This document shows positions 7,453-17,138 of a stretch of DNA of 40,256 nucleotides, in pieces. This DNA is from CAYOBW01 sp964402115 (GTDB taxonomy: Bacteria; Verrucomicrobiota; Kiritimatiellia; UBA8416; CAYOBW01), in the NCBI GenBank assembly GCA_964402115.1, contig CAYOBW010000026.1, positions 1 through 40,256 of the forward strand. The letters are read 5' to 3'. Within the stretch, counting starts at the first letter, position 1. Each line of letters opens with the position of its first letter. The position numbers and the translations under genes are program-made. The notes below the pieces were generated by a model. It was not told the DNA's origin. It did no database searches and saw only the letters and a list, made by a program, of their open reading frames with translations.

Positions 7453-10400
7453 ATGACGCGCATTCCCGTTTCGTTCAGGTGCTGCATTCTTCCGGCTGCG
7501 CTCATGGTGGCGCTGCTGGGCGCAGCGCCGTCGACGCACGCCGCGATTCGCTACAGCCTCCCGGTGACCGGCAGCTGGACGGCGCCCGAAACCTGGCAGA
7601 GCGGTACGGCGCCCGCCGATGACCTGACCACGGACCAGGCGGTGATCACCAACGGCGCCGTGGTGACCGTGGATGCCGCACGCGCCGCGGGCTCCTGTAT
7701 CGTCGGCGCGGGCGGCGGGACGGGGATCCTGCACATCGCCAGCGATTTCACGCTGGGATCGTCCGCTGCGCTGAATACCGTCCGCTTCTACGTCGGCGGC
7801 GCGTTCGGCAGCGGCGTGGCGGACCAGGCGACAGGCACGGTCGTCCAGGTTGCCGGCAGGATGTCCATCGGCCCGGACCCGGGGCTGACTGGCGCCTACA
7901 CGGTGCCAACCAACGCCACGCTCGCGGTGGCCGGCGGCCTGTGGATCGGCAACAACAGCGGCGGCGCACTGGGGAACGGTGCGCTGATCCTGGACGGCGG
8001 CACCCTCACCGTGAACCCGGCCAGTCCGGCGGGGTTGCTGGTGTGCGGCGGCTCCCTCACCGTCAACGGCGGCACGCTCACCACGCCCGTGGCGCTGGAC
8101 GTGGGCGGGCTGAACAACCCCAACGTCCCCCGTTTCACCCTCAACGGCGGCCGCGTGACCGTGGGCGGCCAGTTCGTGGTCGGTGCGCACGGCAGCAGCT
8201 CCGGCACGCAGAGCGGCGGCGCCCTGCAGGTGAACGGCACCTTCTTCGTGGGCGGCCACAACGATAACGTCACGGCCGGCACGGGCACCTACACGCAGGC
8301 CAGCGGGGACGTCACGGTGACGGCCGTCGTGCATTTCAACGGGGGCGGCAAGAATGCCGGCATCTACAACCTGGACGGCGGCACGCTGACCACGCGGCAG
8401 ATCGTCAAGGTTGGCACGGGCGCGGGCACCTTCAACTTCAACGGCGGCACGCTGCGGGCCGGCGCCTCCGGGGCGCTGCTGGCGGGGCTCACGGCGGCCA
8501 ACGTGCGGATCGGCGGCGCACGCATCGACTCCGACGCGTACGCCGTGACCGTCGCGCAGCCGTTGCTCGCCGGCGCGCCGTCAGGCGGGCTGACCAAGAC
8601 CGGCACGGGCACGCTGGCGCTCACCAGCAACACGAGCACCTACACGGGCGACGTGCACGTCGTGCAGGGTACGCTCGAGGCCGGGGCGGCCGGGCTCCCC
8701 CTCAATCCCGTCAACAGCGCACTGGGCAATCCCATGACGGCGGGCCGCCGGATCGTCGTGGGTAACGGCGGGACGCTGCTTTTCACGCAGCACGACCAGC
8801 TGGGCAATGCCGCCAGCCTGCCCAACGTGCAGGTGGTGGTGGAAGCCGGCGGAAACGTGGTCAGCCGGGACCGGCTCACCACCTTCGGTCCCGTCCTGCT
8901 CAACGGGGGGACGCTTACGGCCGACGGCGGCGTGCATCTCAACGCCGCTTCGTTCGGTTCCTTCGACCTGAATACGAACGTGACGGTGACCGGCGATGTC
9001 ACGTCCACGCTGGTGTCGCTGCGCAATGCCGATGCGGTTTTCAAGCTGAGCAACCTCGGCGCGCGCATGACCACGTTCGACGTGGCCGCCGGCGCCGCGG
9101 CCACGAACCTGCTGGTGGCGGGCATCCTGGGCAACAACTGGAACGTCCAGGTGGCCGGTGTGATCAAGACGGGGGCCGGCGCCATGGTGCTCGCGGGAAC
9201 CAATACCTACACCGGTGACACGCGGATTTACGGCGGCCGGCTGAAGCTGGCTGTCCCGCCGGCTCTCCAGACGGCCGTGCTGGACTGGAACAACTACGGG
9301 GGCGCGCTGGATTTATCCGCCCTGACCAACGCCGTGTTGGGCGGGTTGAAAGGGGCCCAGGCGCTCATGCTGCCCAGCGGTTTCGCGCTCAGCCTGGGCA
9401 ACACCACGGCCAGTTACGCGGGGGTTCTCGGCGGCACGAATGCGACGGTGACCAAAGTCGGGAACGGTACGCAGGTTCTGTCGGGTGGCGGGACTTGGAC
9501 GGGCGTGACGACGGTCAACGGCGGCGTGCTGCAGCTCGGCAAGCAGTCGCCCTCCGCCGCGCAGTCCTGGGCCACGCCCGTGATCCGCGTCAACGCCGGC
9601 GGCGTGCTGCAGTTCGTGTCGCACGACAATTTCGGCAACGCGACCGGCTTTCCGACCACGGCCCTCGTCGTCAGCAACGGCACGGTGACCAGCACCGACT
9701 TCTTTAATCCGCTCGGGCCGCTGACGCTCAGCGGCGGCACGCTGATGTCCGATGGCGGGCACTTCATGTGGGGCACGTACTGGCTGAAAGCCCCGGTCAC
9801 GGTCACCGGCCACGCGCCCTCGACGCTGGCGGCCACGGCCCGGGCCAACGCCCGCGTGGACCTGCTGCCGGCGCCCGGCACGGTTTTCAACGTCGAGGAC
9901 GTGACCGGCGACGGCGCAGCCGACCTGACCGCGGCGGTGGTCCTGGCCAATCCGGCCGCCAGCGTGGGGGCGCTCGCCAAGGAGGGGCCCGGCACGCTGC
10001 GGCTTACCGGCGCCAACACCTACGGCGGAACGACCGTGGTCGATGGCGGCACGCTGCTGGTTGACGGCGTCCACACGGGGGGCGGCGCCTACACCGTCGT
10101 CGCCGGCAGCCTCGGCGGCAGCGGCAGCATCCCCGGCGCCGTAACCGTCACCGGCGCGGGCACGCTTGCGCCGGGTGGCACGAACGGCGTGGCTACGCTG
10201 ACCGTCAACAGCAGTGTGACCTTCATCGACGCCGGCATCCTCGACATCACGATCCAGGCGGAGGGGGCCGACCGGTTGGCCCTGACGGGCGCCCTGTCGC
10301 TCAACGGCGCGAGGTTGCGCGTGACGGCGCTGGCCGGCACGACCCTCGTTGACGGCACGGTCTACCCGATCGTCACGGGCTACTCCAATCCCTCCCCCGG

Positions 10401-10536
10401 CGCCTTTGCCGGACTGCCTGAGGGCGCGGTGGTGCCGGTGGGCACGGCCGGTTGCACCCTCCGCTACGACACCGCCAACAGGCAGATCACCCTCACCGCC
10501 GGCCGTGCCCCCGGTACCGTGCTGATCGTGCGCTGA
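7453..10536 (+). CDS. PATR repeat protein, type A tail (gene 3)
   Basis: Exported protein of 1027 residues. The ATG at 7453 is chosen because GCGGAG lies at 7441-7446 and a signal peptide follows at once (about 1-30, cleavage near PSTHA/AIRYS); an upstream in-frame start would put 21 non-signal residues in front. The N-terminal domain (TGSWTAPETWQSG..., with a repeated DLTTDQAVI pattern) matches gene 5, and the signal peptides of the two are almost identical. Then follow a GGQFVVGAHGSS module (about 223-393), an HD module (about 413-583), a NNYGG...GGLKGAQALML module (about 601-680), a second HD module (about 697-870) and the type A end (FAGLPEGAV, YDTANRQITLTA, tail GTVLIVR). Four PATR motifs. 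Probably read together with gene 2. Confidence 0.9.
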   Translation: MTRIPVSFRCCILPAALMVALLGAAPSTHAAIRYSLPVTGSWTAPETWQSGTAPADDLTTDQAVITNGAVVTVDAARAAGSCIVGAGGGTGILHIASDFTLGSSAALNTVRFYVGGAFGSGVADQATGTVVQVAGRMSIGPDPGLTGAYTVPTNATLAVAGGLWIGNNSGGALGNGALILDGGTLTVNPASPAGLLVCGGSLTVNGGTLTTPVALDVGGLNNPNVPRFTLNGGRVTVGGQFVVGAHGSSSGTQSGGALQVNGTFFVGGHNDNVTAGTGTYTQASGDVTVTAVVHFNGGGKNAGIYNLDGGTLTTRQIVKVGTGAGTFNFNGGTLRAGASGALLAGLTAANVRIGGARIDSDAYAVTVAQPLLAGAPSGGLTKTGTGTLALTSNTSTYTGDVHVVQGTLEAGAAGLPLNPVNSALGNPMTAGRRIVVGNGGTLLFTQHDQLGNAASLPNVQVVVEAGGNVVSRDRLTTFGPVLLNGGTLTADGGVHLNAASFGSFDLNTNVTVTGDVTSTLVSLRNADAVFKLSNLGARMTTFDVAAGAAATNLLVAGILGNNWNVQVAGVIKTGAGAMVLAGTNTYTGDTRIYGGRLKLAVPPALQTAVLDWNNYGGALDLSALTNAVLGGLKGAQALMLPSGFALSLGNTTASYAGVLGGTNATVTKVGNGTQVLSGGGTWTGVTTVNGGVLQLGKQSPSAAQSWATPVIRVNAGGVLQFVSHDNFGNATGFPTTALVVSNGTVTSTDFFNPLGPLTLSGGTLMSDGGHFMWGTYWLKAPVTVTGHAPSTLAATARANARVDLLPAPGTVFNVEDVTGDGAADLTAAVVLANPAASVGALAKEGPGTLRLTGANTYGGTTVVDGGTLLVDGVHTGGGAYTVVAGSLGGSGSIPGAVTVTGAGTLAPGGTNGVATLTVNSSVTFIDAGILDITIQAEGADRLALTGALSLNGARLRVTALAGTTLVDGTVYPIVTGYSNPSPGAFAGLPEGAVVPVGTAGCTLRYDTANRQITLTAGRAPGTVLIVR
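9480..10536 (+). repeat. Segment shared with gene 1
   Basis: Partner of the copy at about 1258-2311. The protein similarity runs to the stop codon and includes the complete type A end. Differences are scattered substitutions without reading-frame damage, so both copies appear to be under selection or recently homogenised. Confidence 0.8.
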
Positions 10537-10583
10537 GACCGGTGTCACGTCCACCGTCCCGCCACTGGCTGTCGCCCCCCCCG

Positions 10584-10635
10584 CCCATGAACCCCCATTC
10601 ATGGGGATGGCAAAGGGGATGCGCTGTGCTATATT
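10584..10635 (+). promoter_or_regulatory. Promoter of gene 4 with palindromic operator-like site
   Basis: CCCATGAA (10584-10591) and TTCATGGG (10598-10605) form a perfect 8-bp inverted repeat; a tighter one, CCCCAT-TC-ATGGGG, is nested at 10593-10606. Then come a -35-like TGGCAA (10608-10613), 16 bases and the extended -10 TGC-TATATT (10627-10635). Spacing from TTCATGGG to both hexamers is the same as upstream of gene 2. This is the strongest -10 of the array. Bases 10537-10583 show only a C-run and nothing else I can name. Confidence 0.65.
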
Positions 10636-10717
10636 ACCTGTTAGTAAGCGTATGCAACTTGCCGGTGCTGGGCGACGGTCCTTTGCGGCGGCGCCCCGAA
10701 ACGATGAGGAGTTGACC

Positions 10718-13700
10718 ATGAAACGGTTCGCGTTGAGTGGGCGGGGATGCGGGTTGGGCTTGGTGCTGGTGTTCGCGTTGGCCGGGTTGGCGCCGGCGGC
10801 GACGAAGTACAGCAATGTTGTTACCGGCGACTGGACGGCGGGCGGAAGCTGGTTGGGCGGCGTCGCGCCGGTCAACGACACGAGCACGGACGTCGGGTGG
10901 CTCAGCGGCGGGGCCGTTATCACCGTCGATGCGGTGCGCTCGGTAGGTTGCACCGTTGTCGGTCGCACCTCGGGGTCGGCCACCCTGAACATCAATCAGA
11001 ACTTCACCGTCGGCACGTTCAACCTCTTCAACGGCGTATCCTTCTTCATCGGCGGTGGCGGTGGCAGCGGCGTGGCCAACCAGGCGGCCGGCACGACGGT
11101 GCAGGTCCTCGGCAAGATGGCCATCGGCCCCGATCCCGGCGTGACCGGATCCTACGCCATCGGCAACGGGGCCACGCTGACCGTAGCCAACGGTATCTGG
11201 ATCGGCGACAACTCCTCGGGCGCCGTCGGTTCGGGGGCGCTGACGATCGACGGCGGCACGGTCAACGCCGGCAGCACCGCCAATGGCGTGCTATTGAACG
11301 TCGGGACGCTGACCATCAACAACGGGGCCCTCAACGCCTCGTCCAAGCTCGACATCGGGGCTGTCAGCCATCCCAACGCGAGCCTGGTCATCAATGGCGG
11401 GACCGTGACCGTCGCCAGCCAACTTGTCCCGGGCGCCCACGGCGTCAACAGTTCGGTCACGCAGAGCGGCGGCGCATTGCAGGTCAACGGCACCCTCTAC
11501 CTGGGCGGCTACGGCGAGGGCACGGGCACGGGCACCTTCACGCAATCGGGTGGCACGGCGACCGTGACGGGACAGGTTCACTTCGGCGGCGGCGGGCCGA
11601 ACCACGGCGTCTACAACCTCAACGGCGGCACGCTGACGACGCCGACTCTCGTCAAAGGCGGTTCCGGGACGGCCACCTTCAACTTCGGCGGCGGTACGCT
11701 GAAGCCCTCGGCGTCCACAGCCACGTTCCTGCAAGGGCTCTCCGCCGCCAACGTCAAGGCTGGTGGCGGGACGGTAGACACGGCCGGTTTCAACGTCACG
11801 ATCGCCCAGGTGCTGCAGCACGACGCCGGACTGGGCGCCACGCGGGACGGCGGGCTGACCAAGGCGGGCGCCGGCACGCTGACGTTCGGCGTGGGCCATA
11901 CGTTCACCGGCAACCTCATCGTCAAAGGCGGCACGCTCAGCGACACGCTCGCCGCCAACAACAGCAACCCCACGGCGACCGGACTGGGCAACATGACCGT
12001 CGCCGGGCGCGAAATCCGGGTGCAGGACGGCGCGACCCTGCTGTTCTCGAACAACGACTCGGTTGGCGCGGCGACTTACCTCAGCCCCACGGCCTTCGTC
12101 GTGGACAACGCGATCCTGTCGCACGGCAGCTACTTCGTGACGATAGGCAATGTGACGCTCATGAACGGCGCCACTGTCACCGGCGGCAACGGGGTGAACG
12201 TGAACTACCACGAGTTCAACATCATGGGGACGGTGACGGTGTCTGGCACTTCCGGTTCGACGCTCACGACCACCGGCAGCAGCAACATCGGTACGCATCT
12301 CGGCAGCGGCAACGTCAATTTTGTGGTGAATACGACGGGTGGCGGCGGCGCGGACCTCACCGTGAGCTCGCCCCTGCTCAATAAGCCGGGGGCGGGGGGC
12401 GCGGCCGCGACGCTGACCAAGAGCGGCGCCGGCGCCATGGCCCTGACGGTGGCCAACTCCTATACCGGCGGCACCACGCTCAACGGGGGCACGCTCAGCT
12501 TCGTCACCGGCGCGCTGGGGCCATCCGGCACGATCACCTTCTCCGGCAGCAGCACGCTCCAGTGGGCGGGCGTCAATACACTGGACATCTCCAGCCGCCT
12601 GGCCGCGCTGGGTGCGGGCGCGATCGCGACGATGGACCTCGGCGCGAACAACGCCACTTTCGCCACGGCGCTCACGGGGGCCGGCGGGTTGGGCAAGCGA
12701 GGGACGGGTACGCTGTTGCTTAACGCCACCGGTAGTTCGTTCACAGGCAACATCGAAATCAACGAGGGCATTGTGCAGGCCAGCGGCGCGCGCAGCTTGG
12801 CCAATCCGACCTCCAGCACGCTGGGCAATCCGCAGACAGCCGGACGCCTGATAACCATCAACGCCGGCGGGACGCTGTCGTTCCAGACCCATGACGTCTT
12901 CGGCAACGCCCCGGGCACGACTCCCCTCGTCGAACTTGTCGTCAACGGCGGCACGGTGGACAACGGCAGCGCCCGGTTCATCACCCTCGGTCCGGTCACC
13001 CTCCGCGGCGGCACGCTGACCGCCAACGGCGGCGACGGGAACTGGGGTTCGTACTGGCCGCGCGGCGCGGTCACGGTCACCGGCGCGGCGGTTTCGACCA
13101 TCGCGGCGGGTGTGGGCGCGAACGCGCGGTTCGACATCGCGCCCAACCCGGGCACGACCTTCAACGTGGCCGACGCCACGGGCGACGTCAATCCCGACCT
13201 GACCGTCACCGTCCCCGTCGGGAATCCTTACACCCTCGTGGGCATGCTCGTGAAGAGTGGCGCCGGCACGCTGGCGCTCAACGCGGCCAGTTCGTACACG
13301 GGTGACACGATGGTGAACGCCGGCACACTGCTGGTGAACAACACCCACACGGTTGTGGCGGGCAACTACACCGTCAACGGCGGCGTGCTGGGCGGCACGG
13401 GCACGATCCGTAGCGCCATCTCGGTCGGCAGCGGCGGCACGCTGACTGCGGGCGACACGAACACGGTGGCGACGATCCACCTGAACGGCAACGTCGGTTT
13501 CCTGCCCGGCGCGACGCTGCTCGTCAACATCGGCGCCGCGGGTTGCGACGTGTTCGACCTGAGTGGCGGCGCGGGCGCCTTCTCGCCGTCCGGCGCGACG
13601 CTCCGGCTCGTGCCCGTGCCCTCGACGTACACGCCGGCGTTCGGGCAGGTGTTCACGTTCGTCACGGGGTTCTCCGGCGGCTTGGGCAGCATGTTCGCGC

Positions 13701-13825
13701 AGGTCGAGGGCGCGGAGATCCTTGCCGGCGGGGCGAGCTACCTGCTGCACTACAACGGGGCTGGCGGGGCGATCACGCTGACTTCGCGCAAGGTGGACAA
13801 CGGTAGCGTGTTCCTGATGCGGTAG
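10718..13825 (+). CDS. PATR repeat protein, type B tail (gene 4)
   Basis: Exported protein of 1035 residues. The start at 10718 follows GATGAGGAG (10703-10711) and opens a signal peptide (about 1-27, cleavage near GLAPA/ATKYS). Modules: N-terminal TGDWTAGGSWLGG domain, a module with LVPGAHGVNS...NHGVYNLNGG (about 215-391), HD module (about 410-578), a GALGPSGTITFSGSSTLQW module (about 598-688) also found in genes 2 and 7, a second HD module (about 688-851), then the type B end with FVTGFSGGLGSMF, LLHYNGAGG and tail VDNGSVFLMR. Four PATR motifs. The front resembles type A genes 3 and 5 while the back resembles gene 2, so front and tail class are not linked. Confidence 0.9.
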   Translation: MKRFALSGRGCGLGLVLVFALAGLAPAATKYSNVVTGDWTAGGSWLGGVAPVNDTSTDVGWLSGGAVITVDAVRSVGCTVVGRTSGSATLNINQNFTVGTFNLFNGVSFFIGGGGGSGVANQAAGTTVQVLGKMAIGPDPGVTGSYAIGNGATLTVANGIWIGDNSSGAVGSGALTIDGGTVNAGSTANGVLLNVGTLTINNGALNASSKLDIGAVSHPNASLVINGGTVTVASQLVPGAHGVNSSVTQSGGALQVNGTLYLGGYGEGTGTGTFTQSGGTATVTGQVHFGGGGPNHGVYNLNGGTLTTPTLVKGGSGTATFNFGGGTLKPSASTATFLQGLSAANVKAGGGTVDTAGFNVTIAQVLQHDAGLGATRDGGLTKAGAGTLTFGVGHTFTGNLIVKGGTLSDTLAANNSNPTATGLGNMTVAGREIRVQDGATLLFSNNDSVGAATYLSPTAFVVDNAILSHGSYFVTIGNVTLMNGATVTGGNGVNVNYHEFNIMGTVTVSGTSGSTLTTTGSSNIGTHLGSGNVNFVVNTTGGGGADLTVSSPLLNKPGAGGAAATLTKSGAGAMALTVANSYTGGTTLNGGTLSFVTGALGPSGTITFSGSSTLQWAGVNTLDISSRLAALGAGAIATMDLGANNATFATALTGAGGLGKRGTGTLLLNATGSSFTGNIEINEGIVQASGARSLANPTSSTLGNPQTAGRLITINAGGTLSFQTHDVFGNAPGTTPLVELVVNGGTVDNGSARFITLGPVTLRGGTLTANGGDGNWGSYWPRGAVTVTGAAVSTIAAGVGANARFDIAPNPGTTFNVADATGDVNPDLTVTVPVGNPYTLVGMLVKSGAGTLALNAASSYTGDTMVNAGTLLVNNTHTVVAGNYTVNGGVLGGTGTIRSAISVGSGGTLTAGDTNTVATIHLNGNVGFLPGATLLVNIGAAGCDVFDLSGGAGAFSPSGATLRLVPVPSTYTPAFGQVFTFVTGFSGGLGSMFAQVEGAEILAGGASYLLHYNGAGGAITLTSRKVDNGSVFLMR

Positions 13826-13846
13826 AGTTCGGTGGCAGGCAACAGG

Positions 13847-13905
13847 GGACGGCGCGGGAGCGCCGTCCCACGTAGGACGGTCCTCCAGGGCCGTCCTGAT
13901 GGTTG
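13847..13905. repeat. Double-hairpin spacer repeat, copy 2
   Basis: Identical over 59 bases to 7334-7392, with the hairpins at 13847-13868 and 13874-13897. Similarity continues less perfectly through the ribosome binding site and signal peptide of gene 5. The whole B-to-A junction was therefore duplicated as a unit. Confidence 0.8.
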
Positions 13906-13967
13906 TGGGCGAAATGGGGGGGGCGCAAACGGGTCCCTCCCGGGCCGTCCTGCAGGTGGAGACGATC

Positions 13968-16900
13968 ATGACATGCATTCCGCTTTCGTTCAGGTTCTGC
14001 GTCCTTACGACATCGCTTATGGTGGCGCTGCTGGGCGCAGCGCCGTCTACCCGCGCCGCCACGCTCTACAGCAACCCCACGACGGGGGTCTGGACCGCGG
14101 CGGAAACCTGGCAGGGCGGCAGCGTGCCGACAAACGACCTGACCACGGACCTGGCCGTGATCGTCAGCAATGCGACGGTGACGGTGGACGACACCCGTTC
14201 GGTGGGCGCGTGCATCGTGGGCCGGGGGGCGGGCACGGCGGGGACGCTGCACATCGCGCGCGATTTCACGCTCGGCACCTACAATCTTGTCGGCGGCGTG
14301 CGCTTCTTCATCGGCGGACTGGGTGGCAGCGGCGTGGCGGACCAGGCGACGGGCACGACGGTGCGCGTCACCGGCAGGATGTGCATCGGGCCCGATCCGG
14401 GGCTCACCGGCGTCTACACGTTGCCGACCAATGCGACGCTCAACGTGGACAGCGGCCTCTGGATCGGCAACAACAGTTCAGGCACGCTGGGTAACGGCGC
14501 TCTGACGATCGATGGCGGTACGCTGAACGTGGGCGCCGGGGGAACCTTCCTGAGCGGCGGCTCTTTGACGCTGAACGGCGGTACGCTGACTACGTCCGTC
14601 GCTCTGGATGTCGGCGCACTCAACAACCCCAATACGCCGCACTTCGAACTCAATGCCGGTACAGCCACTGTGACCGGCCAGTTCGTGGTCGGCGCGAACG
14701 GGACCAGTTCCGGCACGCAATACGGCGGTGTGCTGCAGGTGAACGGGACGTTCTACGCGGGCGGCTACGGCAGCAACGCAGTGGCAGGCACGGGGACCTA
14801 CACGCAGGTCAGCGGTGACGTCACGGTGCTCGGGAACGTGCAGTTCAACGGCGGCGGCAAGAATGCCGGCATCTACAATCTCAATGGAGGCATCCTGACG
14901 GTGAATCAGGTCGCCAAGAACGCTGGCACGGGCGCGGCCACGTTCAACTTCAACGGCGGCACGCTGCGGCCGCGGGTCACGACGGGCACGTTCATGCAAG
15001 GCTTGAACGCCGCCTATGTGCAGAGCGGCGGGGCGGTGTTGGACACGGCCGGCTTCGCGGTGACCATGGCCCAGCCGCTGCTGGCCGGCACGCCGTCGGG
15101 CGGACTGACCAAACGGGGCGCGGGGAAGTTGACGCTGACCGGACTCGGCACGTTCACGGGGGGCGTGGACATCGTCGAGGGCGTGCTGGTGTCCCAGAGC
15201 GGCAAGCAAGGCCAGAACCCGACGACGAGCACGCTGGGCAATCCCCAGGTCGCGCGCACGCTCGCCGTGCATCCCGGCGCGACGCTGATCTTCGCCGAAC
15301 ACGACCAGCTCGGCAATGCCGGTACGGCTGTCAAAGCCACGGTGCTGGTGCAGGGTGGCACCGTGAGCAACACAAACAACGCCTTTACGCCGCTCGGTCG
15401 GGTGATTCTCGATGGCGGGACGCTGGCCTGCCGGGGCGGCAACAATGGCTGGAACACGTTCTACCTCAAGACCAACGTGGTGGTCGCCGGGTCCGCGCCC
15501 TCGGTCATCACCGGCGACGGCACTGCCTACGCCGCGTGCGACCTGGCCATTGGGGGCACGCCGTTCCAGGTGGCCGACGTGACGGCGGACACGAATGCCG
15601 ACCTGGTCGTGTCCACGGCCCTCGCGAATCCCTCCGGCGGCGTGGGTGGGCTGCTGAAGAACGGCCCCGGCACCATGGCGCTGGCTGCGGCGACACGTTT
15701 CACCGGCGACACCCGCGTCAACGCCGGTGCGCTGGCCCTGGCCCATCCCCAGGCCCTGCAGTACAGCACGCTGGACTGGAACAACTACGGCGGCAAGCTG
15801 GACCTGCATGCGCTGACCAACGCCGTGCTCGGCAACCTGAAGGGCGCGCAGGCCTTCGCCCTGCCGCGCGACTTCGGACTGTCCGTCGGGTTGAACGGCG
15901 GCACGTACACGTACAGCGGCATCCTGAGCGGCACGAACGCCTCGCTGACCAAGGTCGGCGCGGGCACGCTCGCGCTGACGGCCAACAGCACCTTCTCCGG
16001 GCCGACGACGATCCTGGCCGGCACGCTCCAGACGGCGGCAGCCGGTTCGGTCTACGACTACGGCAGGATCGCGGGCGTCATCACGGTCAGGAGCGGTGGC
16101 GCGCTTCACTTCAACCGGCACGACACGTTCGGCATCCATAACGCCAACCCCGTGGCGCGTGTGGTCGTCGAGGCCGGGGGGCTCGTGCAGAATGGGGCGA
16201 CGTACACGACGCTAAAGAACCTCACGCTCAACGGCGGGGAACTGCGCGCCAACGGCGGGGCGAACGCCACCTTCCAGGCCTACCAGCTCAAGGGCACGGT
16301 GACCGTCGGCGGCAGCACCGCGTCCCGGATCACCGCGACGCGGGCGGTGAACGCTCTGACGGGCATCCAACTGGGCACCAACGTCGCCGGCAGCGTGACG
16401 ACCTTCGACGTGGCCGATGCGACGGGGTCGGACGCGTCCGATCTGACCTGTGCCGCGCCCCTGACCGACGGCATAGTCGCGAGTGCCGTGCCGTGCGGGC
16501 TGGTGAAGGCTGGCGCCGGCACGCTGGAACTGACGGGAACCAACACCTACAGCGGCGCCACGCGGTTGACGGCCGGCACGTTGCTGGTCAACGGCCGGCA
16601 CACCGGCGGGGCCACGTACGCGGTGGACGGCGGCGTGCTCGGCGGCGTGGGCGTGGTGGGGTGTTCGATCGGGATTGGCGCGGCAGGCACGCTGGCGCCC
16701 GGGGTCGGCGCGACACCGGGCCTCCTGACTGTCAACGCCGGGATCTCCTTTGCCGCCGGCGGAAAGTTGCTCGTGGACATCGGGGAGGGTGGGGCGGACC
16801 GGTTGGCGGTTTCCGGCGGGCTGCTTCTGGCCGGGGCGCGTTTGGGCGTAACCGTGGCGGATGGCTTCGCGCCCGTGTCCGGCGCCGTCTACCCGATCGT

Positions 16901-17069
16901 CACCGGCTTCTCCAACCCCGATCCGGGCACGTTCGACGGCCTGCCGCAGGGCGGCGTCGTGCAGGCCGGCCCGGCGGCAGCCTTTGTGATCGACTACGAC
17001 GCCGTCAACCGCCAGATCATCCTCACCGCCGGCCGCGGCGCGATCGGTACGGTGTTGATTGTGAAGTAG
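13968..17069 (+). CDS. PATR repeat protein, type A tail (gene 5)
   Basis: Exported protein of 1033 residues and close paralogue of gene 3. The start at 13968 follows GGTGGAGA (13955-13962); the signal peptide runs about 1-30 (cleavage near PSTRA/ATLYS). Layout as in gene 3: TGVWTAAETWQGG front, GQFVVGANGTSSGTQ module (about 218-388), HD module (about 410-571), NNYGG...GNLKGAQAFALP module (about 596-681), HD module (about 692-855), then YPIVTGFSNPDPGTF, DGLPQGGV, YDAVNRQIILTA and tail GTVLIVK, the only A tail ending in lysine. Four PATR motifs. The last 180 residues match gene 7 more closely than gene 3. Gene 6 begins 69 bases downstream without a visible terminator. Confidence 0.9.
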   Translation: MTCIPLSFRFCVLTTSLMVALLGAAPSTRAATLYSNPTTGVWTAAETWQGGSVPTNDLTTDLAVIVSNATVTVDDTRSVGACIVGRGAGTAGTLHIARDFTLGTYNLVGGVRFFIGGLGGSGVADQATGTTVRVTGRMCIGPDPGLTGVYTLPTNATLNVDSGLWIGNNSSGTLGNGALTIDGGTLNVGAGGTFLSGGSLTLNGGTLTTSVALDVGALNNPNTPHFELNAGTATVTGQFVVGANGTSSGTQYGGVLQVNGTFYAGGYGSNAVAGTGTYTQVSGDVTVLGNVQFNGGGKNAGIYNLNGGILTVNQVAKNAGTGAATFNFNGGTLRPRVTTGTFMQGLNAAYVQSGGAVLDTAGFAVTMAQPLLAGTPSGGLTKRGAGKLTLTGLGTFTGGVDIVEGVLVSQSGKQGQNPTTSTLGNPQVARTLAVHPGATLIFAEHDQLGNAGTAVKATVLVQGGTVSNTNNAFTPLGRVILDGGTLACRGGNNGWNTFYLKTNVVVAGSAPSVITGDGTAYAACDLAIGGTPFQVADVTADTNADLVVSTALANPSGGVGGLLKNGPGTMALAAATRFTGDTRVNAGALALAHPQALQYSTLDWNNYGGKLDLHALTNAVLGNLKGAQAFALPRDFGLSVGLNGGTYTYSGILSGTNASLTKVGAGTLALTANSTFSGPTTILAGTLQTAAAGSVYDYGRIAGVITVRSGGALHFNRHDTFGIHNANPVARVVVEAGGLVQNGATYTTLKNLTLNGGELRANGGANATFQAYQLKGTVTVGGSTASRITATRAVNALTGIQLGTNVAGSVTTFDVADATGSDASDLTCAAPLTDGIVASAVPCGLVKAGAGTLELTGTNTYSGATRLTAGTLLVNGRHTGGATYAVDGGVLGGVGVVGCSIGIGAAGTLAPGVGATPGLLTVNAGISFAAGGKLLVDIGEGGADRLAVSGGLLLAGARLGVTVADGFAPVSGAVYPIVTGFSNPDPGTFDGLPQGGVVQAGPAAAFVIDYDAVNRQIILTAGRGAIGTVLIVK

Positions 17070-17138
17070 CGTCGACGAGGTGACCGGCGTGGAAGTGCTG
17101 TGTGATGCTCAGCTGACTCGCACGACAAGGAGGGGGCG

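Noticed and set aside
10608..10622. Sigma-54-like GG-N10-GC (TGGCA...ATGC) before gene 4
   Set aside because: The homologous promoter of gene 2 lacks the GC element at that spacing, while the -10 hexamer and its TGC are conserved in both.
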